Shown here piece by piece: positions 20,932 to 33,200 of a stretch of DNA of 64,000 bases. Under the pieces are notes generated by a model. The model worked only from the letters and a program-made list of their open reading frames with translations. It did no database searches and was not told where the DNA came from. The translations under genes were made by a program, and so were the position numbers. Source of the stretch: Cervus elaphus. Lineage: Eukaryota; Chordata; Mammalia; Artiodactyla; Cervidae. How positions within the stretch are numbered: the stretch's first letter is position 1; every line of letters begins with the position of its first letter. The stretch covers positions 60,743,001 through 60,807,000 of the forward strand of contig NC_057829.1 of assembly GCF_910594005.1 (NCBI RefSeq). Reading direction: 5' to 3'.

Positions 20932-22522
20932 AGGAAGAACTGGGATCAAGGGAGAGAGGGAGATCTGATAGTCACTGAATACAGTCTTCTACTGTTTGAA
21001 TATATTACCTTTTGCATGCATTCATTTGAATGATGAGTGAATTGTTTAAATACATATAAATATAGGTGCTTTACAATGTTGTGTTAGTTTCTGCTAACAG
21101 TCTAGTGAATCAGCTATAGGTATCCATATATCCTCTGGTTTTTAGATTTTCATGTTTTTCCATTTTAACTTCCATCCTCTTACACCCTTACTGATCACTG
21201 CTTTTGAGATTTATGTCCTCTTCATTCCAGGTATCCCCTGCCCTCCAAACACACCTTCTTCTTACAGCCTTGGCATTTACTGTTTCCCCTCCCCAGAACA
21301 GAGCCTCCAGAAATCTGCATGCTCCCTAACTTCCCTCAGGACTTTGCATACCCTACTTGTCATAAAACAATGCCCACCCACTGTCATTTCCTAGTCTCTT
21401 TTTATGTTAATTTATCTTCACAGCACTTATCACTATGTGACTTTGTTGTTGCTGTTCATTTATTTGCTCCCTGTTGGAATATAAACTCTAAATATTCTAT
21501 ACAGAGAGCAGACTTTTATCTAGGAATTAAGCAAATGCCTAAATTGTGTCTGGCTTGCTCTAAATGAATTAATGAAGAAATATAATAAACCTGGATTTAG
21601 GATTTTAGGAACACATTGGGCAGGTTATATATCCTACCCCCCTGCCCCACACACACAAACACTACATCAATATACATACCTGTCCTTTCATCATATCCAG
21701 AAATCCAACAGAATGTTTTCTGAACAAATATCTCCCAATGAATAACATCTTCAAAGGAGAAACCATAAGAGACAGCCTACTTATTAAACTGATGATTACA
21801 GTCTGTGACCCATTTTTCTGAAAGAGTTCTTAAATAGGCTCTGGACATTTAAGTCATTGGGAAGCCAAATTATTGTCATAAAGTTGCTTAGTGCACATGA
21901 ATTGGAGCCTGAGGAGGTAGGTACTATTTAAGTGCCATCATAAACGGCATGGAGCTTTCAGCCTGATGTGGCCATCTACTCTCTAGGGAACTAAGATGGG
22001 CCAAGAACAGCCTCTCCTCGGATGATGCTGGGCTAGACTGGGCTCTCCCAACTTCTGCCTGAGTTTTCCTTGTCTTGCCATTGGTTCCTGTAGCCTGTAT
22101 CACATGGCTTACATATTGTACCTATTTGTAGCTGTTCTTTAAGTATCTGAAGATGTTATTGTATCTAAAACTCATACATTCATCACTTAATTGTAGATCA
22201 TCATGCATCTTCTGGGGCAAAGGATTCTAAGTAAACGAATTAAGGTTCAATGATCTACTTTTTAATATTTAAAGAGGTTGTTGAATATGTTCAGAAGTGA
22301 GGATCACTGTCCTGGGCTGGCCATCTACTTCTGGTCTGATATTTCACTAAACAGATTAAAGCACAATTGACTAGATTTTTTTCTAATCACATTTCAGGGC
22401 TTATATCGTTTTATCTGATGTCGGAGTGTTTTCATAGTTTTGTTGTTTTCCTGGTTTACCACCACAGATGGTTAATTACATCCACTACAGACTCGACAAG
22501 CCAGGTTATTACAGGTAATCTT
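20932..22522. other. Intergenic DNA upstream of CCNJ
   Basis: A short antisense L1 3' end (about 21055-21145, with gttagtttctgctaacag) is present. Roughly 21240-21560 resembles an old MIR/L2-like repeat in reverse. The remainder (21560-22520) shows no gene or repeat that I can name. Confidence 0.45.
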
Positions 22523-22705
22523 GGGCTGAGTCGCTCAGTCGTGTCTGACTCTTTGCGACCCCATGGACTGCAGCCTGCCAGGCTCTTGTGTCCATGGCGA
22601 TTCTCCAGGCAAGGATATTGGAGTGGGTGGCCATGCCCTCCTCCATGGGATCTTCCCAACTCAGGTCTCCCGCATTGCAGGCAGATTCTTTACGGACTGA
22701 GCCAC
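22523..22705 (-). mobile_element. Bov-tA SINE
   Basis: Reverse copy ending at the head gactgagccacca; short flanks taatctt and caatctt. It is the last insertion before the CpG island. Confidence 0.9.
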
Positions 22706-23099
22706 CAATCTTAACTCCTTTCATTTAAAGCTTTGGGAATTTCTAATGCAAAGGAAATAAGGCGGGGGAAGAGATTACTTGGGTTTCTAGAAGGAATAAG
22801 TTTTGATGTGGAATTTAAGAGGCAGAATTTCGCAGAGAAAGCATTTTAGGGGTTTCGGAAACGGGTAAAGCACAGATGGAGGGACTGATAAACCTACTGA
22901 GCAGCCCCCTCAGAGATATGGGTCTGTTGTAATGTGAGATGAGGCCGAATCAATCCTTGCCGAAAGGGTTTTAAACGCCAAACTGAGGCATCAGAACTCC
23001 TCCTCCGCCTGGGGAGCAAGCGGAGGTTCTCAGCAGGTGAGAAGCATGAGCGGATTGGCCAACGGATGGATGATCCGCATTATAATTTCTCCGGCGCGC

Positions 23100-23504
23100 T
23101 CTTCCGACCTTTGCCCGCAGCGCAGGCCGGCTCCGCGGTAGGTGGTGTTGGTGCTCTCCGGTAAAGCGAACCGCGGGATCCGCCGGAGATGCTGCCCGGT
23201 CCGGCTAGGGCCCCCAAGTCACTGCCGGGCGCTGCACCTGGGCCCGGCCCGGCCGCCGATTGGACGACTCCGGGTGACCCGGCTGTATCGCGAGACGAGA
23301 TTGGCAGCGGCGGGGCCGCATGTGCCCCCGCGCTGGCTTTGTACGCTGAGCCGCCTGCCGGTCCTTTAACAATGGGCGGCGCGAGCGCCCTGGCGCTGGG
23401 TCGGAGCTGAGGCCGGCGCTTTGCTGCCGACTGTCCGCAGCATGAGCGGGGCCAGCGTCCCCCGCATGTCGGCGGGGCTCGGCCTGTGAGGGCCGCGGTT
23501 CCGG
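23100..23504 (+). other. CCNJ: CCNJ 5' non-coding exon 1 (start uncertain)
   Basis: Its end is set by the donor CCGG followed by gtaagg at 23505. An alternative donor, GCG followed by gtaggt at 23138, could define a shorter first exon. The start is only a guess from promoter motifs. If the longer form is used, the leader carries a 15-codon upstream ORF (23442-23489). Confidence 0.45.
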
Positions 23505-24156
23505 GTAAGGGAGGCCGTCGTGGGAACCGGCAGGCCTGGGTTGGTGGCGGGGCACTAGAGCCCCCCGGCCCGGCCTTTGTTCGCCTTTCTGGGGCCGCGC
23601 GATCCCGTGCGCTCCTCCGGATGAGGAGGCGGAGGCTGGGTGCGCGCTGGGCCCGGCCGGGGCGCGGGGAGGCTACGGAGGAGGAGCGCGCGCCCGATCA
23701 TCTGCAGCGGGCACCCGGAGCCGGGCTGGCGTTTGTCTTCGGGCTTCTCGGCGGGAGGTTTTTACCTCACGGGGTCTGTGAGTGCTGTCAAGTCTGAGCT
23801 TCTCGGGGCCGGAGAATTCGAACCCGCGGTGCGGGGAGTCCCGAAGCCGGGCCTCCGGTCTAGCTTTTCCGAGTACGCGCCCGGGTTCACGCCTAGGGAA
23901 CTCGGGCCCCATTTGGTCCCCTCTTGCCTGGCACCCGGTCCGGCAGTTCATCAAACAAGCTGGCTCCTCCTGACCGGGTAGCTTGGGCCTTCCGTGAGGC
24001 GTCAGAGAGTTGGTTTGGTCGGTACTGGTTTTCGGACGAGTCAGGTGAAGATGAACAGTCACCCTGGGTGGCCTGAGGTCACACCCCTCGGGCGGGGGGC
24101 GCTGAGGTGCGCATGGAGGGAGCTGGCAGTGACCGCGTCTGGGGTGTGTCTTGCAG

Positions 24157-24197
24157 ACTGAAGTTGCCTCGTCTGGCCAGGCACGCCGCTGGGTCCC
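24157..24197 (+). other. CCNJ: CCNJ exon 2, 5' UTR part
   Basis: The acceptor gtgtgtcttgcag ends at 24156. The 41 bases before the start codon contain no ATG. Confidence 0.75.
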
Positions 24198-24266
24198 ATG
24201 GAGCTGGAGGCGCAGTGGTGGCGGGGACAGCTGGCTGCCGACATCCATCAAGCTCTTCGGTACAAG
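24198..24266 (+). CDS. CCNJ: CCNJ coding exon 1 (exon 2), start codon
   Basis: Codes for residues 1-23, starting MELEAQWWRGQLAADIHQAL and ending RYK. The donor is AAG followed by gtaacc. Phase 0 exit. Confidence 0.95.
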
Positions 24267-27200
24267 GTAACCGCTATACCCTGACCTTTCAGTTCGGTGC
24301 CTCAGTGCCAGTTAGTATGAATCTCGGCTCCCTGGAAAGCCCGGTCAGGGTCTTTAACCACTAGTTTCCAAATCAGAAAAGGCGAGTTTGCTTATTTGCT
24401 CGAGGTTAATTAACCTTGGCTTCTTCCCTGGGGTGTATCAGAAGAACCTGAAACTTGAATGAGGCGGTGGGTGGGGCGTGGTAGTTGAGAGAGGAAGATG
24501 TGAAGGGACAATCAGATGTTCTTGTTCTCAGGTGGAACATGGATTTGATATTGTATTTTAAAAGATGTGTGTGCTGGCTTTTTATTGGGCAGAGCAACCT
24601 TCTTTCTTCTATAGCTGCTGTTCTATGCAGCTGTCTGTTATGTCACATTTGTACAAAAATAAATCCCCCAGCCTTTCCACTAACTTGCTGTGAAACTTTG
24701 GACAAGTTACTTAATTTTCTGATTCCTAATTTCCTTATCTGTAAAATGATTAATAATAGAACGTGCTCTGTGAAACGAATTCGTGAAGATTAAAATGAGG
24801 TAATACTTCAGATGTGCTCAGAACAGTGATTGGCAGATAGTAAGCACTAAGAAAGTGATAATTTTGTTATTTTCTTACCTTGAAACCCCAACACTTGGGG
24901 GCTGTTCAGAAGACCTTAAGATAGGAGTTTGCTGCTCTTTCAGCTAATATCAAACAGGAGGAGTAGATCTAGTGTATTTAAAAGATATTCAGGGAAAAAT
25001 ACACCTTTCTGGCACAATGCAAAATTTGTTTATTGTAGCTGTCACATCTGTTTAACATGTCACCTCTGAGTCTTTTATAATCAGAAGAGAGTCCAGATCC
25101 AAAATTAACTCTAACTTGACTTAGTTTCACTGTGGATAGAAAGAACCATTATTATGTATAGAAAATTGGAAAGAAGCAAAACAGCTGACTCTTTACTAAA
25201 AAGGCTGCTGACTGTTGGAGTTGAGAGGTCCTGGGATGATAATGAACTTGTATCTTGATTTTTTTTTTTTTTTTTTTAAAGAAAAACAGGTTAAATAGAT
25301 TAGAAAACCTAATTCTGACTTAAACTATTACAATTGTACCCTTTTCTAAAGTTTGAGATTTCTAAATGCTGGTTGTTAGTTCTGACATTCAGTCTCTTAG
25401 ACTCACTAAATACACCTCAGCTCCCTAATTGTACCATAGAAAAGTCTCAAGTATGGAATGGTTCTCTGGAATGTTAAGAGAGTTGCAGGTTTTCCACCTT
25501 GAAAATTGTTCAAATACTTTTGATTTTTTTGTTGTTGTTGTTTTTTCTTTAGATATTATCTTTCAGTTTTAAATGGTCATATTTTCTAAGTGTCAGTTCT
25601 TTATTCCTCTGGTATCTGGTGAAATTAATATCTAATGTTTAATGATACATATGTTTTTTAGTGACATGAAACTTAAGATTTTTCATGGTGATTTCCATGG
25701 TTTTTGATTCTTATATTTTTTGTGTAATTTTAGTCCTGAGTGATTATCTGAATTAATTTTATTAGCTGAAGTTGGAAGTGCATTTTTTTCCAGCACATTT
25801 ATTGAATGGTTTTGTTTTTTGGACTCTGAGGAGGATGCAAGGAATAAGACACAACCTGTACTAAACTTATGTACAAACTATCCGAGGATGAGCTAGAACA
25901 GGGCCTGAAAGAATGCCACTGAAAGTTGTGTTGGGCCACCTGCCGCCTGCAACTGTAGGTTGTCTTTATTTTATCTTTAAGCATTGTGTAAGCCACATTC
26001 TTGTTATTTGACACAATGGCCACACTTTATAAAGAATCAGTAAAACTTGAACCTGTGGAACTGGAGAGACCACTGTTTGTAGTACACTAAAGTCAAGGAA
26101 AGTTAAAATGAACTTTTCTCACAGAGAATACATGTCAGTTTCAGGCTGTTAATTAGGTGATTTATTTGGGTAGTCATATGCTTATTTATTCAACATATTT
26201 GCATGCCTACAGTGTACAAGGTGCTGTCAAGCATTAAAATGGTCATAGTGAATGAGATAGACATGATCCTTGCCTTTAAGTAGTCTAATTTCATTTGAAT
26301 TTAGGTCTTCGGTTGTACAGTTGCTATTTAGGCACAGTGGAACGTGTTCTGTTTAGACCCAGGGTTTGTGGAGGAATAATTGGTGTGACCAGCATTGAAT
26401 CTACTAGGGAAGAGTAAAAATTACAGCAAATGAAAATCCTCTTCAACCCCAAATGGCAGCTGTACTTTTTCCATTAAATACAATCACTTTTTCCTCAACA
26501 AAGCAGCTGTCCTCTAATAGCCTGTGTCTTCTCTTCTCATTGTTTTGCTATGTATACTAGTGTCTTAGGATGCTTGGGGAAGTATTTTTAGGAGCCTTTA
26601 TGACAGATAGAAACGATGCTAACTTTGTGAGAAACATCAAGAAAATATCCCGCAGAGTTGTGAGTATTCCTTCTATGCTTTGATTTTCATCCTGGCTGGA
26701 CAGTTAACCCATTCTGGGAACAGGATGGCACTTGGGGTGGTGAGCTAACAAGGACCTGCGATTGGAGATGGAGATGACATATTTAGATCCTTCTGTGCTT
26801 TGGTCCTATGGGACCCTGAGAAGCAGACAGGAATAAGAGTGTTCAATTCTAGGGAATCAGGACTAGATATTAGAAAAAACTCATAAGCTGAAAGAAGCGT
26901 AGGTCATTTTCTCATGTGTATAACTGCACTACATGGACAAAGAACTAAATCTGACAGCCATATGATAAGCCCATGTCCTTTACCATTTGCAATAATATAA
27001 AGAGAATGTATTGGATACACTTTTAAAAATCTCCTAGTGGTGGCCCTAAGAGTTCTTGCTTTTGTTTTGTCTTCTTTTAGCCAAGTTAACAAAGTCCACC
27101 AGTGTCTTCCAGCTGTGTTCCCCTACGCATCTGGCAAAACTGTGGTCCAATTATCACAACTAGGATAGTATTGACATTGATACAGTCAAGATCTATAACA

Positions 27201-30200
27201 TTTTCTGTACATTTATCACCACAAGGATGTTTCATCTTATCCTTTTATAGGCACAGCCTGTTTCCTCCCATCGTCATTCTCCCTTAACCTCTGGCAACTA
27301 CTCATCTGTCCTTTATTTTTATAACTTTGTCATTTCAGGAATGTTACATAAGTGGAATTATGTACTACATGATTTTGGGGGTTTCATTTTACCCACTCAG
27401 AATAATTCTCTGGAGATCCATCCAGGTTTTTGACATTAAGCTTTTTTATTCCACCATTTTGCTACTAAAAACAGTGCTGTAAAGGCCCTCCTTATATGTA
27501 GGATAAATTCCTAGACCTGGTGTTGCTAAGTTAAAGGGTATCTGCAGTCTGCATTTTCAAAAATGTATATTATCTAATTGCCCTTCAGAAGGTTATATGA
27601 GTTGTCAACCTGACCAGTAATACACGAGTTTCTGGATCCACTCTTGATAACATAAGCGAAAATTAATGAAATATAAAAAAATGATAATTGAAAAAACTAT
27701 ATAGTCATCCCTCAGTATCCATGGGAATTGGTTCCAGGATCCCTGTAAATACTGAAATCTGAGGATGCTCAAGTCCCTTATGTAAAGTGGAGTAGTGTTT
27801 GCATATATCGCATATATCCTACACACATCCTCTTGTATATTTTAAATCATCTCCAGATGATTTAATCATCCATGTTGCAGCATATATCAGAATTTCATTT
27901 CTTTTTAAGACTGAATAGTATTCCATTGTATGTATATACTACATTTTGTTTATTAGTTCATCTGTTGATGAACACTGGAGTTGTTTGTTTCCACTTTTTG
28001 GCTCTTGTGGATAATGCTGCTCTGAACATGGTTGTACAAATATCTCTTTGAGTCCCCACTTTAACTTCTTTTGGATATATATCTAAAGGTGAAATTGATG
28101 GATCATGGTAATTCTACATTAATTTTTTGGGGAAATTGCAATACTGTTGTTCACAGCGGCTACACAACTTTATATTCCTACCACTACACAAGGGTTCCAA
28201 TTACTCTACATCTTTGTCAATACTTGTTAGTTTCTGTTTTCTCCATTTTCTTTTGGGGGGATTTTTTTTACAGTAGCAATCCTAATTGGTATGAAATGGT
28301 ATCTCATAATGGTTTTGATTTGCATTTTCCTGATCATTAGTGATTTTGAGCATCATTATAGGTGCTTATTGGCCATTTGTATATCTTCTTTGGAGAAGTG
28401 TTTAGTCATTTGCCTTTGCTCATTTTTCACTCGAGGTGTTTTGGATTTTGTTGAGTTGTGTGTATAAGAGTTCTTTATGATCGGATATTAACACTACCAG
28501 ATATATGATTTGCAAATATTTTCTCCCATTCTGTGGGTTGCTTTTTCACTCTGACGAAAGTGTCCTTTGATGCATAAAAGTTTTTTTTTTGGATGAAGTC
28601 TTACTTTTTTTTTGCCTGGGCTTTTAGGATCATATCCATGTTACTTCCTTCCATTGTAATACCTGTTGGGTTTACTGTGGCATTGTGCTGAGCTCATAAA
28701 ATGAATTTAGAACCCTTCCATCTTTCTGGAAATTCTCTAATAGTATAGGAATTTTCTTATTTTTAAAAAATGAGAAACCATATTAGAAGATACTAGTGGA
28801 TCTTCGACATCCCTACAAGTATAACACAGTATGCATTATACTAGAAGCATGTCCATTTATCCATTAGATTCTAACTAAAAGCTTTGAGCATCTTTAGGGG
28901 GTGTGTATGTATGGTTTGGTTAGTATTTTGGTAATGATGCTTTTCTGAAAACACGTGGTAGGGAAAACAGGATTCCATTATTAAAAATCTTGCTAAAATA
29001 CATCTATTCCATAATGTAAGAAATACCTATAACTGGTAATGTCAGATGTGATTAAGAATAAGGAGAAAAGTTTAGTTCTAAATTTTAAATACCATTCATT
29101 ATCCTTCTACTCAGCTTTTTCATTTTTGTGTTTTACTCAAGAAAAGTGTTTTAGGCTATGGTAACACTAGTATATTGAGGGGAAAGTGTCATCTTTGCAT
29201 TGGGGGGATAATTCTTCTACAGCCCATATTAGACTAAATGTTCTTCTTGATTTAGGAGCTGAAGTTGCCTTCCTACAAAGGCCAATCCCCTCAACTAAGT
29301 CTCAGAAGATATTTTGCTGACTTGATTGCCATTGTGAGCAATCGTTTCACTCTCTGCCCTTCTGCCCGACATCTTGCCGTCTATTTGCTGGACCTGTTTA
29401 TGGATCGTTATGACATCTCTATCCAGCAGCTGCATTTAGTTGCACTTTCCTGTCTGCTTCTAGCAAGTAAGTATGAGTACGATCTACATGACTGGAAAGT
29501 TTATAATTAAATAAATTTACGTAGAACTCAGTGAAGTACCGCCAAATTCCTTTCATTCCAATTTACTAGTATTGGAAAATTTATGTTGAAAGTGCCTTTT
29601 GGCATAGTAGTTCTTAACCAGACATATTAAAAAGTGGCTCTGAAATCTTTCAAAAACATGTGTACCTGAGCCCCACATCCTGAAGATTCTGATACAGATG
29701 TCTAGGTCATTGCAAATCTACTGACTGAGAATCTACATCATGGGACCTGGATATTTTTTAATGTCTTAAAAATTTCAAAGGTGATTCTCATGTATCTTCC
29801 CAGTTAGGAACCATTGCCTTAAAGCAGTGATTCTCAACCAGGAGCAGTTGTGTCCCACTGGCGGATATCTGGCAATATGCGGAGATAGTTTTGGTTGTCA
29901 TGACAACCGGGGAGAAAGCTAAACATCTGCAATGCACAGGACAGCCCACAGAACAAAGAATTTTCTAGCCCCAAATGTCAGTGGAGCTTAGGTTGAAAAA
30001 CTCTGATAGGTATCATACTCTTGTGTTGTTAGAATACCTTCTACTGACTAAGTGGTGATTTGAATTAATGAACTGAAGGTTCACATGCAATGGCTACACA
30101 TGTGAAAACACTTGCTTTTAAAGTAGGCAAAACTGCATAGTAAGTTGAAAGGTAGAATCTGTTAATGGGCCTTTTGGTGCCTCTTAACATCTTCCTGTGA

Positions 30201-33200
30201 CATATTTCATTGTTTGTTAGTGTCTTGACTGAAGAGAAAGAGGGTGAGTAAAGGCATTGAAAGTGAAATTTTTCTTCTCTTAGTATTGTGAAAAGATGGT
30301 ATTTGTTTTTGAAGTTGAATCCATTATGTAGTGTTTTTTGTTTTTAATTATTCATGTCATTACGATGGAAATTTAAGTCGCACTTAAAGTGACATGTAGA
30401 AATACTGACTGCCTTCACCTCTAACCCCTACTTGAGGATTTAGGATCCAATGTGACTGCTATCACTGGCACCCCACTCCAGTACTCTCGCCTGGAAAATC
30501 CCATGGACGGAGGAGCCTGGTGGGCTGCAGTCCATGTGGTCGCTAAGAGTCAGACACAACTGAGCGACTTCATTTTCACTTTTCCTTTCATGCATTGGAG
30601 AAGGAAATGGCAACCCACTCCAATGTTCTTGCCTGGAGAATCCCAGGGACGGGGGAGCCTGGTGGGCTGCCGTCGATGGGGTCGCACAGAGTAGGACACG
30701 ACTGAAGCGACTTAGCAGCAGCAGCAGTGACTGCTATCTAAGAAACATTCCTTCCCTACCCTACCACCAGAATTCTTTCTAAAACACCTTTGCATTTGAC
30801 TGCAAATAACCCTAAAACCAAATGCAGGCCTGTGTGGTATCATTTATGATACTAGTCTTTTCTGCTTTTCCTTTCCTGTCCTTATTTTTCCTCTGATGAC
30901 TTCAGCTGCCTATTTTATCTCCTGGAATGTCTTTTTGTAAACTATTTCAAATCTTTTGTGGATCAGGTTGAATATATATAAACACAGCCCAGTGATGACT
31001 TTCCACTGCCTGTGGGTTAACGTAGAAACTCCTTAATGTAACATTCAGAACCGTTCATCTGGACCCAGCCATCTCACTAGACTTTTCTTTCAACTCTGTC
31101 CCCATGTAACTTGAGTCAAATTCTTACCAGAATGGTATACTTCCTGAGTATCTATCTTTCTCCTTTAATCTGTTGCCTCCAAGATCTAGATGTATCACCT
31201 GCTCCTATCGCCACCATCCAGGAAGCCAGAAGTAATGTTTGTACATTTTTAATTAACCTTTAATTTGACCTTTAATTAAGGTTTTATCCTCATAAGCAAT
31301 CATATGTACAGTTCTGTGTTTCATCACTATGATGATTTAGTAGTTTGCAGAGGGTTGGAAATACCCATACTTGGCATATCAAAAATGTGTGAGAGTCCAC
31401 ACAGAATGGCTTTCTGATATCCTGTACAATATTAGTTTATTATAGGATTGGTTATAGTAGAGAGACACAGGAAATCAAACATGCAAGTTAGGTTATTTTA
31501 AAATCTTGGAATCAGTAATGAAAAACTTTTTGCCTGATGTGGCCATCACTGTCCTTCAATCACTACCAAGCCCTACCTGGTCTGTGCCTATGGACTGTGA
31601 AATTATGAATGATGGATAGTCAGTTCATAGACTGACTTATATTTGTGACTAAAATTTACTAGTAACTTACAAAATGATTTGGGGATTATAAACTATATGT
31701 TTATAAACTACCTATTACCATCAGAGTTCACCAAGGTCTCTAGCTGAATAATCTAATAAGAACTCTGGCCACCATGCAGAGCTTGGTGCCAGGTTTCAGC
31801 AGTTTCCACAATTTGGGGAAAGGATCTTCTATTTATGCAGTATCTTAGGTTGATTGGAATGGCATTTTCAGTTCTTCTTTCTAAATTTTCTGTAACTGTC
31901 AGTTTAAGGTCGTGATCAGTTTATTTTATTGAAGATTATTTGATTTAATCTGTGGTAGTATATAGTTACTTTTGGCTCATTTTCTAGGAACTAGGCTCTA
32001 GGATTTGTGTTTACTGAGGTCAGATGAGAATTGTTTACTACCTATTACTAAAAGAGTCAGACACCTCCTCCCTTTGTTTTATTGACCCCACCCTATTGTC
32101 TCTGAGAGAGAACTGCTTTTACATTGTTCTTCTTCCACTGGAGAGTGGGAAAGTGTGAGATAGGTGCCCCTTAGGGTCTCAGCTCCTCCCAGGTGGGCAC
32201 TGGTCAAACGGAGTTCAAGCTGTCAGCTCTTCAATGGGGTCAGGAGTCAGAGGCTGGCCCTTGGTAGCCCACTGAAATCTCTTCTCCTTCCGGTTAGTGA
32301 AGTCTAACTTTACTCCAACAGAAATGCTTAGGATGCTTATAAACCAGTAGTCTATTTTTAATATCTGATGTATGTTTTAAATTTGTGGAGTTCTTTCTAC
32401 TGTTTCTTACATTCTTACACTCTATCTTCTTATATTTGAATTCCAGAGTCAAGTCTCCAGTTAGTTATCATAAACGATTCAAATGATGCTTCTCTTGTCT
32501 CAGAATGATTAAACTCTGAATGTCCCCCTCCCCCAGGTGCTCCCTTCTTTGGGATGGGCAGCCTGTTGTATAAAAGTGAAGAACAACTTACAGCTGACAG
32601 GACTCAGCGACAGCTGTATTTTAGTTATTAAAGAGGTTGGAAGGCTTTGGTAGTTTGGTTAAAAGTGGAGCACAGCTTGTAAGTTTCAGGTACTAATGCG
32701 TATCCAGCTGCTTGGATGTTCACTATTAGAGGCAGGAAGAAAGCACCTACAAACTGGAGAGTGGCATGTAGTAGTTTTGCAGCAGGGATTATGGGAAATC
32801 TGTATGGATATAGAACTGAATCTCTTGTCAGCAATATGAATTTCAACAACCCTTGAGTCTTAGGTTACTTCTTATAAAATGAAAATAAAGACACTTAACC
32901 TTACAAACTTGTTGTAAGGATCAAGTGGGCTAGTATGTTTAAAAACACATAGGAAATTGAAACATAAAGGTTAGCATTGTAATAATTAATTCCTCCATAA
33001 GTGTTCTATAATCTTTAGTCTGGCTCCCTAGCCCCAGAGATTTTGACTCACTCCAGACAAGACTGATTTATCCTGGGAAATTCTCAAACTCTTAACTTCT
33101 TGACATATAATACCCTGGCTCCCTTGGCTTCTGTGATCAGTATTGAACTTGTAGAGGGCACAGGAGTGGTCTTAAACATGAGACTTTTGATAATCTGCTC

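Larger units (their letters stand above)
22970..24260 (+). promoter_or_regulatory. CCNJ: CpG island with the CCNJ promoter
   Basis: A sharp rise in G+C and CpG from about 22970 to 24260 contrasts with the AT-rich flanks and ends at the first coding exon. Three inverted CCAAT boxes (ATTGG at 23054, 23259 and 23300) suggest NF-Y, which is common in cell-cycle gene promoters (family knowledge). An ATTATAATTT stretch lies at about 23080, and a GC-rich ccggcgcgc that loosely resembles an E2F site follows it. The transcription start is not determined by sequence alone; it probably lies between 23090 and 23440. The island has no interspersed repeat. Confidence 0.85.
24267..29255 (+). other. CCNJ intron (5.0 kb)
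   Basis: From gtaacc to cttgatttag. It holds a MIR (24676-24868), poly(T) tracts near 25259 and 25530, an old L1M in reverse (about 27080-28640) and a Tigger-like patch (27705-27860). The part 24870-27070 contains only vague old-repeat traces and no exon-like signal that I can see. Confidence 0.75.

Noticed and set aside
23486..23981. Forward ORFs of about 100 codons in the CpG island
   Set aside because: They cross the exon 1 donor into intron 1, and no family resemblance is seen; the same GC effect.
23673..24251. 192-codon reverse ORF in the CpG island
   Set aside because: Long open frames are expected in GC-rich DNA. It has no recognisable domain, overlaps the CCNJ start on the other strand, and its composition is only that of the island.
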